Source of the DNA: UBA11524 sp045591175
GTDB lineage: Bacteria > Bacillota > Clostridia > Christensenellales > Aristaeellaceae
Assembly (NCBI GenBank): GCA_045591175.1
Contig: JAZNSI010000038.1
Coordinates: 25,951-89,950, forward strand
Length of the DNA: 64,000 nt
Direction of reading: 5' to 3'
In this document: in pieces, positions 16,508 to 24,599 of the stretch
Position numbering within the stretch: the first letter of the stretch is position 1
Layout of the letters: each line of letters opens with the position of its first letter
Position numbers and translations under genes: made by a program
Notes under the pieces: model-generated
The model's database searches: none
What the model saw: only the letters and a program-made list of their open reading frames with translations
Told to the model about the DNA's origin: nothing

Positions 16508-17164
16508 GTGGAAATCAAGCAAGCTGAATTCGTAACCTCCATGGCTCAGTACGGCAATTTCGCCGGCAAGGGTCTGCCTCAAATCGCCGTGGCTGGCAAG
16601 TCCAACGTGGGCAAAAGCAGCCTGATCAACAAGCTGTGCAACCGCAACAAGCTGGCCAAAACATCCGCCACCCCCGGCAAGACGAAGCTCATCAACGTCT
16701 TCCTCCTCAACCGTTCCTTCCACCTGATCGACCTGCCCGGCTATGGCTTCGCGCGCGTCGACAAGGCGGAGAAGGCCCGCTGGGGCAAGATGATGCAGGA
16801 CTACTTTGAGCAGTCCGACGAGCTGCGCCATGTCTTCTGCCTGGTGGACATCCGCCACGAGCCCACCGAGGACGACAAGCAGATGAACACCTTCCTGCGC
16901 CAGATGGGCATGCCCTTCACGGTGATTGCCACCAAGGCGGACAAGATCAGCCGCGGCGCCCGCCAGAAGCAGCTGGCCCCCATCTGCCGCGCGCTGTTCG
17001 TGCAGCCCTGGGAGGTCATCTGCTGGTCCTCCGAGGACGGTACGGGTCGTGATCAGGTGCAGAAGCTCCTGGACGAGATCCTCGCCGAGCCGGTGGAGGA
17101 GGCGGAGGGCCCCTCCATGGCCGAGCTGGAAGAGGGCGCGCCCATCCGCTGGGAAGAGAAATAA
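16508..17164 (+). CDS. ysxC: Ribosome biogenesis GTPase YsxC/EngB
   Basis: A 218-residue TrmE/Era-like GTPase of the EngB family. G1 is AGKSNVGKSS (29-38), G2 lies in TSATPGKT, G3 is DLPGYG and G4 is TKAD. The family takes part in 50S subunit assembly. Translation starts at GTG 16508, preceded by AAAAGGAG. The C-terminal 30 residues are an acidic tail. It follows lon by 16 bases, matching the lonA-ysxC pair of Bacillus. No clear terminator follows; CCTCC/GGAGG at 17191-17206 has no T-run. Confidence 0.93.
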   Translation: MEIKQAEFVTSMAQYGNFAGKGLPQIAVAGKSNVGKSSLINKLCNRNKLAKTSATPGKTKLINVFLLNRSFHLIDLPGYGFARVDKAEKARWGKMMQDYFEQSDELRHVFCLVDIRHEPTEDDKQMNTFLRQMGMPFTVIATKADKISRGARQKQLAPICRALFVQPWEVICWSSEDGTGRDQVQKLLDEILAEPVEEAEGPSMAELEEGAPIRWEEK

Positions 17165-17285
17165 GCACCCCTGCGCCTGTTTCGGCATATCCTCCCTGTG
17201 AGGAGGGATGTTCATGCTGACGACATCCGCAGTTCATGCGCCCGCGCTATCCTTACCTGAGGCGGCGATGCTGCCTGCGCTGCCC

Positions 17286-17322
17286 AAAGAAAAAAGGGAC
17301 GCGCCGGATGACGCATCCCTTT
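17286..17322 (-). terminator. Terminator of the CAP-domain gene
   Basis: Minus-strand AAAGGGATGCG and CGCGTCCCTTT form a stem followed by TTT, just past the stop of the CAP-domain gene. Confidence 0.75.
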
Positions 17323-17327
17323 GGGAT

Positions 17328-18029
17328 TTACCGCGCAAAGATCTGCGTGGCGTAGATGTAGCCGTTGGCATCCTGGACGATGCCGATGCCGAACTTCGTC
17401 CAGCCGTTGTTCAGAATATTCGCACGATGCCCCGATGAGGACATGAAGGCGGCCTGTGCCTTGTCCACATTGGCGTGGTGGGCGATGTTCTCGCCTGCAG
17501 CGGAATAGCGATAGCCGAAGTGCTTCAGCATCTGCCCGACCCTGCCGTAGGTGGGGGACTCATGAGCGAAGTAACGGTTGTCCCGCATGTCGGCGGACTT
17601 GATGCGCGCGATGCGGCAAAGCTCAGGATCAAGGGCCAGGGCAGCAAGGCCGTTGCGGCTTCTGTCCTGATTCAGCAAATTCGCCATCATTTGCTCTTGC
17701 GCTGACACGGACTGTGTAGTATAATCATCCCCCGTAGAGGGTGCCTGCGTGGCAGACGGCCTCTGGGTGGGCTGCACAGTCGGCGTCGGCTGTGGGATTG
17801 CAGTGGGGTCAGCGGGCGGATTTTCCCCGCAGATAACGCTGCAAGTGGTAACACAATCCCAACAAGTGACGAAATCACAGCGCGAGGTGGAAGCGCGGCA
17901 TGCATAAGTGGCGCATTCGTCCCTGCAGGTGGAATTGCAGGCCTGATTTGCGGCACATTCCGCCAAAGAAGTGGGCACGCTGGACGCCAACAGCATCGCC
18001 GCAGCCAGCGCAGTGTACTTTTTGAACAT
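17328..18029 (-). CDS. Secreted CAP-domain (YkwD/SCP-like) protein with a Cys-rich N-terminal module
   Basis: A 233-residue exported protein. A signal peptide (KK, hydrophobic core, cleavage near residue 23) is followed by a compact module with ten cysteines in residues 25-67 (C25, 31, 35, 39, 44, 51, 56, 59, 63, 67). Then comes a Pro/Thr-rich linker (about 70-105) and a CAP domain (about 110-233) with FAHESPTYGR, GENIA and SGHRANILN, the conserved His/Glu cavity residues. CAP domains of the YkwD type are common in secreted clostridial and Bacillus proteins; their function is mostly unsettled. GGAGG precedes the ATG. Confidence 0.88.
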   Translation of the reverse strand: MFKKYTALAAAMLLASSVPTSLAECAANQACNSTCRDECATYACRASTSRCDFVTCWDCVTTCSVICGENPPADPTAIPQPTPTVQPTQRPSATQAPSTGDDYTTQSVSAQEQMMANLLNQDRSRNGLAALALDPELCRIARIKSADMRDNRYFAHESPTYGRVGQMLKHFGYRYSAAGENIAHHANVDKAQAAFMSSSGHRANILNNGWTKFGIGIVQDANGYIYATQIFAR

Positions 18030-18047
18030 TGATGTTCACCTCCGATG

Positions 18048-18086
18048 TATTACGATTCTATTACAAATCGCGAAGTTATCGTAATA
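18048..18086 (-). promoter_or_regulatory. 9-bp inverted repeat in the CAP-gene leader
   Basis: TATTACGAT (18048-18056) and ATCGTAATA (18078-18086) are perfect inverted arms 21 bases apart. A possible minus-strand promoter (TTGACC, 18-base spacer, TACGAT) overlaps the distal arm, so the repeat is a candidate operator. Confidence 0.45.
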
Positions 18087-18188
18087 TATAGGGGCGTGTC
18101 GGGTCAAGCAAAATGCCAGACCCATACCAAGGTAAACCATACCAACGTGATGAACCGGCCAAACCGGATAACATAGGAGGAATCCCCC

Positions 18189-18611
18189 ATGATTTTTGAA
18201 AAATGCCCCCGCTGCGACCTGAATTACATTACCCCCAGCGAGAAGTACTGCAAGGTCTGCATGCGGGAGATGAAGGGCGATAACGCGCACGACGAGATCG
18301 AGATGTGCTCCGTGTGCAGCGAGAATCCGGTGCTGCCCGGCCGCGATATCTGCCTGTTCTGTCTCAAGGAGATGGGCAGCCAGAACGCCGCTGCTTCCAC
18401 CCATGACGACGCTGCCGACGGTGAGGAGCAGGTCAACACCCGCGCCCTGACCGACCTGGACGACGTGTCTTCCATGGACGAGATCCCCGAGGTGGACACC
18501 GACATCCCTGCCGGCGAGTTCGAAAAGATGGCGGGCGAGATTTCTTCTTTGGAAAGCATGCGCGAGGAAGAAGCCGAGGACGGCGACGACGAGGACGAGG
18601 ACGACATGTAA
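18189..18611 (+). CDS. Hypothetical protein with two zinc-ribbon knuckle pairs and an acidic tail
   Basis: A 140-residue protein I do not recognise. The first half has four CxxC knuckles: CPRC (6-9), CKVC (21-24), CSVC (40-43) and CLFC (55-58), suggesting two zinc ribbons. The second half is strongly acidic and ends in a run of Asp/Glu. AGGAGG precedes the ATG. It lies 27 bases before a metallophosphoesterase gene and is probably co-transcribed with it. The layout would fit a zinc-dependent scaffold or nucleic-acid/protein adaptor, but no function is assigned. Confidence 0.75.
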   Translation: MIFEKCPRCDLNYITPSEKYCKVCMREMKGDNAHDEIEMCSVCSENPVLPGRDICLFCLKEMGSQNAAASTHDDAADGEEQVNTRALTDLDDVSSMDEIPEVDTDIPAGEFEKMAGEISSLESMREEEAEDGDDEDEDDM

Positions 18612-18638
18612 GTCCCGATCCGCAAGGGAGGGAAGAAC

Positions 18639-19343
18639 ATGCGCCTTTTCGCCATCGGCGATCTGCATCTGCCCGGCGGGCAGGAAAAGCCCATGGACGT
18701 CTTTGGCGGACATTGGGAGGGCCATTTCGAGCGCATCAGCCAGGACTGGCGGAACCGCGTGGGAGAGGACGATGTGGTGCTCATCCCCGGCGATACCTCC
18801 TGGGCCATGCAGCTGAAGGACGCAGTGACGGATCTGGCGGCCATCGGCGAATTGCCGGGCCGGAAGCTGCTCATCAGGGGCAACCATGACTATTGGTGGG
18901 GCGGTATCGGTCAGGTGCGCAAGGCTTTGCCGGAGGGCATGATGGCCATCCAGCATGACGCGGTGGATCTGGGCGACGTGGTCGTTACCGGCACGCGCGG
19001 CTGGGCCTGGCCGACGGAAGAGGCCCCTCTTACCCCGGAGGACGAGCGGGTATTCAACCGGGAGCTGATCCGGCTGGAGCTGGCGCTGCAAGCCGCGGCG
19101 AAGATTGCGGGGGAGCGGCCCATTCTGCTGATGCTCCACTATCCGCCCCTGTACCAGCAGGACCGGGATACGCCCTTTACCCGGCTGATCGAGAAGTACC
19201 CGGTGCATACGGTGGTGTACGGCCACCTGCACGGCGCCGGCATCCGCGCGGGCTTCACGGGAACGTGGAACGGCGTACGGTATCAGCTGGCCTCCTGTGA
19301 CAGCCTGGATTTTGCGCTGACTGAGCTTGAAATGCAGGTTTGA
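18639..19343 (+). CDS. Calcineurin-like metallophosphoesterase
   Basis: A 234-residue cytoplasmic phosphoesterase. Metal ligands are visible as D8 and H10 (GDLHLPGG), D52 (IPGDTSW), N82-H83-D84 (RGNHDYW), a His in LMLHYPPL and the closing GHLHGAG. That order is the complete dinuclear centre of the family. There is no signal peptide. Substrate is unknown: relatives include phosphodiesterases and nucleotide phosphatases. AAGGGAGG precedes the ATG. Confidence 0.9.
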   Translation: MRLFAIGDLHLPGGQEKPMDVFGGHWEGHFERISQDWRNRVGEDDVVLIPGDTSWAMQLKDAVTDLAAIGELPGRKLLIRGNHDYWWGGIGQVRKALPEGMMAIQHDAVDLGDVVVTGTRGWAWPTEEAPLTPEDERVFNRELIRLELALQAAAKIAGERPILLMLHYPPLYQQDRDTPFTRLIEKYPVHTVVYGHLHGAGIRAGFTGTWNGVRYQLASCDSLDFALTELEMQV

Positions 19344-19401
19344 AATGTTACAAAATTCTAACAAAATTCTAAACTTTTTGTCATAAAAATTCGAGATTCG
19401 A

Positions 19402-19440
19402 CAAAAAGCGCATCCGACATTGTGTCGGGTGCGCTTTTTT
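19402..19440 (+). terminator. Terminator after the metallophosphoesterase gene
   Basis: AAAAGCGCA-CCGACA and TGTCGG-TGCGCTTTTTT form a long stem around TTG. The remainder of the 268-base gap before the mraZ frame holds only A/T-rich sequence and the mraZ promoter. Confidence 0.9.
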
Positions 19441-19574
19441 GATACCACCAATGGCGGCGAACATCTGTTCAACCACCAAATGCTGGTGAGACATATGACG
19501 AAAATGTGAAAACTCCATGAAATAACCGGTTTCTTCCACCTTGGCCGGCAGCAAAAAAACATCTTTTACAACCC

Positions 19575-19603
19575 TTGACCTCAGGTCAAAAGTGGGATAA
19601 AAT
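19575..19603 (+). promoter_or_regulatory. Sigma-A promoter of the division/cell-wall cluster
   Basis: TTGACC, 17-base spacer, TAAAAT, about 50 bases before mraZ. The -35 and spacer contain the palindrome TTGACCTCAGGTCAA, a possible operator. Confidence 0.7.
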
Positions 19604-19656
19604 GAGGGCGAGTGGTTTTTCAGACCTATTTTGTGCAGAAAAGTGGGGGTGATGTG

Positions 19657-20199
19657 GTGTCTGATCTGGAACTGACCAATGGCATGCAGGACGCAGCAGC
19701 GCCCGTCATGCCCCAAATGGAGGGCTTCTCTGCGGAGGATCGTGCCCTGCTGGAAAAATACAGCCGCACCTTCACCGGCACCTTCGCCCATACGCTGGAC
19801 AGCAAGGGCCGCATGGTCATCCCGCTGGCCTTCCGCGATATGCTGGGCAAGACCTTCACTGTCGCACCGGAGTTTGACTTCAAGTCCATCGCCGTGTACC
19901 CGGAGCTGGCGTACGTCCGCATGCGCGAAAGCCATGACCGCGTGCTGCAGGAGACCGGCAATCCCGAGCGCAAGAAGTACCTGCAGTGGCTGGACGCCTA
20001 CACCTTCCGCGCCCAGGAGTGCGACGGTCAGGGCCGTGTGCTGCTGCCCGCCCGTCTCCGCCAGATCATCCTGGGGGAGGACAAGGACGTCGATATCATG
20101 GGCGCTGGCGATCATCTGCGCATCGCTGTGCGCGTCAAGTGCGAGGATCAGCTGATGGACTTCATCAACAACATTGATTCCGTGCTGGCCAATATGTAA
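19657..20199 (+). CDS. mraZ: MraZ-like transcriptional regulator with N-terminal extension
   Basis: A 180-residue protein with two SpoVT/AbrB-like half-domains: GTFAHTLDSKGRMVIPLAFRDML and, about 80 residues later, ECDGQGRVLLPARLRQ. It heads the division cluster, the invariable place of mraZ, whose product binds its own promoter. It is longer than typical MraZ (about 140 residues) because about 35 extra residues precede the first domain. The GTG at 19657 is chosen because GGGGG lies 7 bases upstream; GTG 19654 is possible, and a longer frame to 19612 lacks a good site. Confidence 0.88.
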   Translation: MSDLELTNGMQDAAAPVMPQMEGFSAEDRALLEKYSRTFTGTFAHTLDSKGRMVIPLAFRDMLGKTFTVAPEFDFKSIAVYPELAYVRMRESHDRVLQETGNPERKKYLQWLDAYTFRAQECDGQGRVLLPARLRQIILGEDKDVDIMGAGDHLRIAVRVKCEDQLMDFINNIDSVLANM

Positions 20200-20259
20200 T
20201 GAATTTATGCTGTCATGCTGCGCGTTATTGGCATGGAACAGCCAGAGGAGGAATAAACT

Positions 20260-20859
20260 ATGACGACCCCCAAGCGCAATCATATGCGCCGCCACACCCG
20301 TCCGGCGGATTTTGTGTCGAAGTCCCGCCAGGCGGAGGCTCGTGCATGCTGCCGTCCCGGGGGCCGTTCCTTCACCTTCACCGGTGAGTTCCCGGACATG
20401 CAGGATCAGCAGCCTGTGGAGGCATCTTCCCGCCGCCGCAACTACACCAGCGGATACAGCACCGGCGCTTATCACGCCATCCGACAGGATGACACCGCCC
20501 GGATGCCTGCGGTGAACAAGTATGGCGTGCATGTGGTGCCTGCCATGGCTGCGCTGCTGGTCGTGGTGCTCTTCCTGGTCAGCGTCTTTGCCGTCCAGCT
20601 GGATGAGCGGGCGCGGATCAAGGCTGCCATCGACGCCAAGCAGATGCGCATCGGCGTGCTGGAAGTGGAGTGCGACAAGACGCAGAAGGCCATCGAGGCC
20701 CAGTCCAACGATGTCAACATCCGCCAGGAGGCCGTGCGCATGGGGCTGATCAGCTCAAAAGGCGTCAACGTGATCTACCTGGAAGGGCCGCAGGATGCGG
20801 TCATCACCACCGCTGATCAGACGGTGGTGGCAGCGCTGGCTTCCATCTGGGGCCAGTAA
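20260..20859 (+). CDS. ftsL: FtsL-like division protein
   Basis: A 199-residue bitopic membrane protein. A basic, poorly conserved cytoplasmic region (1-88) is followed by one transmembrane helix (about 90-113) and an extracytoplasmic coiled-coil-like segment (about 115-155), the FtsL/DivIC layout. Sequence is weakly conserved in this family, so the call rests on topology and position between mraZ and the penicillin-binding protein. Its cytoplasmic tail is longer than usual. GGAGG precedes the ATG. Confidence 0.8.
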   Translation: MTTPKRNHMRRHTRPADFVSKSRQAEARACCRPGGRSFTFTGEFPDMQDQQPVEASSRRRNYTSGYSTGAYHAIRQDDTARMPAVNKYGVHVVPAMAALLVVVLFLVSVFAVQLDERARIKAAIDAKQMRIGVLEVECDKTQKAIEAQSNDVNIRQEAVRMGLISSKGVNVIYLEGPQDAVITTADQTVVAALASIWGQ

Positions 20860-20944
20860 TCAACTGATAAAGCCCACGCCGGGGGACTGAGGGGTCAAGC
20901 CTTCGGTTCCCCGTTTGGAATATTCGCGCATCAGGGGGAAGGAT

Positions 20945-23047
20945 ATGCATCCTGAACTGCTGGTACGCAAGAGGATCTGGCTGATGACCATCACCCTGGC
21001 AGGGCTGTTCCTGCTGGTGATCGGGCGTTTGGCCACACTGACGATACGCGACGCGGAGGCCCTGACCCAACGGGGAGTCTCCCAATGGACGAAAGCAGGC
21101 ACGGTGACCGCCCGGCGCGGCAGCATCATCGACAGGCATGAGCGCACCCTGGCGCTGTCTGCCACGGCGTATACCGTCACGGCAGACCCGCGGTTGGTGA
21201 CGGATATCCCCGCCTTCCTGGATGCGCTGGAACCCGTTCTGCCACTGGAAAGGGAATCTGCGACGAAGAAGCTCTCCGACAATACGAAGGGCTCTGTCAT
21301 CCTCAAGCGCCAGGTGGACAGGGCAACCGTCGACCGCCTGCGCACCCTCAAAAACGAAGCTCCGGAGACCGCCTGTCTTCATGCGCTTGCCTTTGACGAG
21401 GATGTGAGCCGCTGGTATCCGGGCGGCGCGATGCTCGCCCAGGTGCTGGGCCTGACCACCATCGACTCCGAGGGCCAGTCCGGCCTGGAAAGCCAGTACG
21501 AAAGCGTGCTGGCGGGCATGGAGGGCAGCTATCTGCGGCAGGTGGACGCCCGCAATCGCGTGCTTCCTGGCACGGAAGGCTGGTACATTCCCTCCCAGCA
21601 GGGCAGCAGCATCAAGCTCACCATCGACACGGACATTCAGCAGATCGCCGAAAAGGCAATGCGTGAATGTCTGGAGGTCAACTCCGCAAAGTCGGTGACC
21701 TGCATCGTGTCCGACGTGCGCACGGGGGCCATTCTGGCACTGTGCATCAAGCCGGACTATGACCCCAACGAACCGCCCCGCTCGGATGTTGCCGCCCTGA
21801 CGGAGCTGATGCGCATCACCGCCATCTCCGACGTGTACGAGCCGGGGTCGACCTTCAAGATCATCACCTCCGCTGCCGCCCTGGACAGCGGCGTCACTAC
21901 CCCGGAGGATCGCTTCCACTGCTCCGCCAGGGTCACGGTGGACGGCGATACCATCCGCTGCTGGGGCCGTGCCCACGGTGCGGAATCCATGGCGGAGGGG
22001 CTGAAAAACTCCTGCAACCCCGTGTTTGTGGAGCTGGCCCTTCGCATGGGGACGGACGCCTTCTACCGCTACCTGAACGCCTTTGGGCTGGGGAAACGCA
22101 CCGGCATTGATCTGCCGGGCGAATCCGGCGGCATCCTCATTTCCAGCCGATATGTCAAGCGGGTCGATCTGGCCCGCATTGGCTTTGGCCAGTCGGTGGC
22201 GGTAACGCCCATCCAGCTGGTCATGGCCTGCAACGCCGCGATCAATGGCGGCAAGCTGATGAAGTCCTACATCGTCTCGGAGATCCAGGACGAACTGGGG
22301 CAGCCGATCCAGCGGTTCAGCCCGACGGTGGTGTCCACGCCCATCAAGGCGGAAACCAGCCAGACCCTGCGGGGCCTGCTGGAGGCCGTCGTCTCCGAGG
22401 GCGGCGGCAAAAACGCTTACATCGACGGCTTCCGCATTGGCGGCAAGACTGGAACAGCCCAGGTGTACAAGGAGGGCAAGATCGTCTCCAACGTGCACAT
22501 CGGCTCTTTCTACGGCTTTGCGCCGGCGGATGATCCGCTGATCAGTGTGCTGGTGGTGGTCAATGAGGCCCAGGTGCCGGTGGACTACGGCGGAACCACC
22601 GCCGCGCCCTTTGCGAGGCAGATCTTCGAGGAAGCGCTGCCCCTGCTGGGGGTGGAGAGATTCGCGGAAACTGCGCAGGATGTTATGATTCCTGATATAA
22701 AAGGCTTGACGATTTCCCAGGCAAGGCGTAAACTGACAGAGGCGGGCCTGAACATGCTCGATGACGGCGCAAACAGCGTTGTCCTTGACCAGCTGCCCCC
22801 GCCCGGCGCGACGCTGAAGCAGGGCGGTCATGTCATGGCCTACACTGCGTCCAGCGAGACGCTGACACCCGAGGATCTGGTCTGTGTGCCGGATCTGATC
22901 GGTGCGTCCGACGTGGACTGTGCGCGGCTGCTGCGGCAGCGGGGTCTGCTGCTTTCCATGGTCGGGACGGGCGTGTGTGTGCGTCAGGTCCCGGCGGCAG
23001 GGGAGTACATTGCCCCGGGAACCGCTGTCCTGGTGACATTCGAGTAA
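20945..23047 (+). CDS. spoVD: Class B penicillin-binding protein with two PASTA domains (SpoVD/FtsI type)
   Basis: A 700-residue transpeptidase. One N-terminal transmembrane helix (about 11-32) is followed by a pedestal domain with RRGSIIDRH. The transpeptidase domain has SxxK at S302-K305 (EPGSTFKI), SxN as SCN in LKNSCNPVF, and KTG in GGKTGTAQ. Two PASTA repeats close the protein (MIPDIKGL and CVPDLIGA starts). It cross-links septal or spore-cortex peptidoglycan with its SEDS partner. The ATG at 20945 follows GGGGGAAGG; the longer frame to 20915 has no site. No separate ftsI is present, so it may serve division rather than sporulation alone. Confidence 0.93.
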   Translation: MHPELLVRKRIWLMTITLAGLFLLVIGRLATLTIRDAEALTQRGVSQWTKAGTVTARRGSIIDRHERTLALSATAYTVTADPRLVTDIPAFLDALEPVLPLERESATKKLSDNTKGSVILKRQVDRATVDRLRTLKNEAPETACLHALAFDEDVSRWYPGGAMLAQVLGLTTIDSEGQSGLESQYESVLAGMEGSYLRQVDARNRVLPGTEGWYIPSQQGSSIKLTIDTDIQQIAEKAMRECLEVNSAKSVTCIVSDVRTGAILALCIKPDYDPNEPPRSDVAALTELMRITAISDVYEPGSTFKIITSAAALDSGVTTPEDRFHCSARVTVDGDTIRCWGRAHGAESMAEGLKNSCNPVFVELALRMGTDAFYRYLNAFGLGKRTGIDLPGESGGILISSRYVKRVDLARIGFGQSVAVTPIQLVMACNAAINGGKLMKSYIVSEIQDELGQPIQRFSPTVVSTPIKAETSQTLRGLLEAVVSEGGGKNAYIDGFRIGGKTGTAQVYKEGKIVSNVHIGSFYGFAPADDPLISVLVVVNEAQVPVDYGGTTAAPFARQIFEEALPLLGVERFAETAQDVMIPDIKGLTISQARRKLTEAGLNMLDDGANSVVLDQLPPPGATLKQGGHVMAYTASSETLTPEDLVCVPDLIGASDVDCARLLRQRGLLLSMVGTGVCVRQVPAAGEYIAPGTAVLVTFE

Positions 23048-23071
23048 AACACGGGAAAATACCGATTACAT

Positions 23072-23101
23072 TTGAGAATAAGCATTGATTCAGCATATAT
23101 A
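23072..23101 (+). promoter_or_regulatory. Possible internal promoter before murE
   Basis: TTGAGA, 18-base spacer, TATATA in the 70-base spoVD-murE gap. Plausible but not strong. Confidence 0.4.
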
Positions 23102-23117
23102 GGATAGGAGAATCACC

Positions 23118-24575
23118 ATGAAGCTCTGCACCCTGTTTGAGAAGGTTCCTTACCTGGTGGAAACCAGGGGCAATATGGTCACCGAGATCGGTGAGCTGTG
23201 CTCCGACAGCCGCAAGAAGGTCGATAACGGCCTGTTCTTCTGCATCCCCGGCGCGCGCTTTGACGCCCACGACTATGCGCCCCAGGCGGTCGCCAACGGC
23301 TGCGTGGCGCTGGTGGTGGATCACTTCGTGGACATTGATATTCCCCAGGTCAAGGTGACCAGCGTGCGTGCTGCGATGTCCCGCATGGCGGCGGCGTTCT
23401 ACGGTCATCCGGCGGAACAGATGCGCCTGGTGGGCGTGACCGGCACCAAGGGCAAGACCACCACTACTTACATGATCAAGTCCATTCTGGAGCAGGCCGG
23501 CATGAAGGTGGGCCTGATCGGTACCACCGGCAACATGATCGGCGAGAAGCGCATCGCCTCCAACTACACCACGCCTGACCCCATCGATCTGCAGCGCGAT
23601 CTGCGCGCCATGGTCGACGAGGGCGTGAACGCCGTGGTCATGGAGGTTTCCGCCCACGCGATTGACATGTTCCGCCTGGACGGCATGTCCTTTGAGGTCG
23701 GCGCGTACACCAACCTCAGCCAGGATCACCTGGACTACTTCGGCACGATGGAAGGCTATTTCGAGTGCAAGAAGAAGTTCTTCACCTCCGGCATGGTGCG
23801 CAACGCCGTGCTCAACGTGGATGAGGAAACCAGCGTCAACATCCTGCGCGACATTGAAATCCCCCACCTGACCTTCGGCATTGCGGCGGCGGCGGATCTG
23901 TTCGCCCGCGACATTGAGATCACCGAGACCGGCGTGGGCTTTGAGCTCAAACTTCAGGGCATGCACGCCCTGCCCATCAATCTGCATATGACCGGCATGT
24001 TCAACGTGTACAACGCCATTGCCGCGGCTTCCTGCGCAATGGTGCTGGGCATCTCCCATGAGGACATCAAGGCTGGCCTGGAGAAGATCGAGAACGTCCC
24101 CGGCCGCATTGAGATGCTGCCCACCGGCACGCCCTACCGCGTCATCCTGGACTACGCCCACGCGCCCGACGCGCTGGACAACATCCTGCGCACCTGCCGC
24201 GAATTTACCCGTGGCCGCCTGATCGCCCTCTTTGGCTGCGGCGGCGACCGGGATCAGGGCAAGCGCCCCATTATGGGCCGTATCGGCGGCGAAATGGCTG
24301 ACCTGTGCATCCTGACCTCCGACAATCCCCGCAACGAGGATCCCATGACCATCCTGGCTTCCATCGAGGAGGGCATCAAGGAGACCGATTGCGAGTACAT
24401 CGTGATCGAAAACCGCCGCGCGGCCATTCGCCATGCGATGGAGATCGCCCGTGAAGGCGACGTGATCGCCCTGTGCGGCAAGGGCCACGAGACCTATCAG
24501 GAGATCAAGGGCGTGAAGCACGACTTCGACGAGAAGGTTGTTGTTGCCGAGCTGCTGGCTGAAATAGACGACTAA
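23118..24575 (+). CDS. murE: UDP-MurNAc-tripeptide synthetase, meso-diaminopimelate type
   Basis: A 485-residue Mur ligase adding the third stem-peptide residue. The ATP loop is GTKGKTTT (109-116). The DNPR motif (residues 402-405) is the meso-DAP specificity signature, as opposed to the lysine-type motif, so the wall peptide is probably DAP-based. The carbamylated-lysine region (YFECKKKFF) is intact. TAGGAG precedes the ATG. Cytoplasmic; works between MurD and MurF, and murF is not in this cluster. Confidence 0.96.
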   Translation: MKLCTLFEKVPYLVETRGNMVTEIGELCSDSRKKVDNGLFFCIPGARFDAHDYAPQAVANGCVALVVDHFVDIDIPQVKVTSVRAAMSRMAAAFYGHPAEQMRLVGVTGTKGKTTTTYMIKSILEQAGMKVGLIGTTGNMIGEKRIASNYTTPDPIDLQRDLRAMVDEGVNAVVMEVSAHAIDMFRLDGMSFEVGAYTNLSQDHLDYFGTMEGYFECKKKFFTSGMVRNAVLNVDEETSVNILRDIEIPHLTFGIAAAADLFARDIEITETGVGFELKLQGMHALPINLHMTGMFNVYNAIAAASCAMVLGISHEDIKAGLEKIENVPGRIEMLPTGTPYRVILDYAHAPDALDNILRTCREFTRGRLIALFGCGGDRDQGKRPIMGRIGGEMADLCILTSDNPRNEDPMTILASIEEGIKETDCEYIVIENRRAAIRHAMEIAREGDVIALCGKGHETYQEIKGVKHDFDEKVVVAELLAEIDD

Positions 24576-24599
24576 TTTGAACATTACGAGGTACTGAAC

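Noticed and set aside
14890..16542. 550-residue minus-strand frame over lon
   Set aside because: Antisense of lon, His/Gln/Gly-rich with no motif; produced by strong third-position GC bias.
17191..17206. CCTCC/GGAGG hairpin after ysxC
   Set aside because: Five-base stem without a T-run on either strand; too weak to call a terminator.
20804..22831. 675-residue minus-strand frame over spoVD
   Set aside because: Antisense shadow; the plus strand carries all three penicillin-binding motifs and PASTA repeats.
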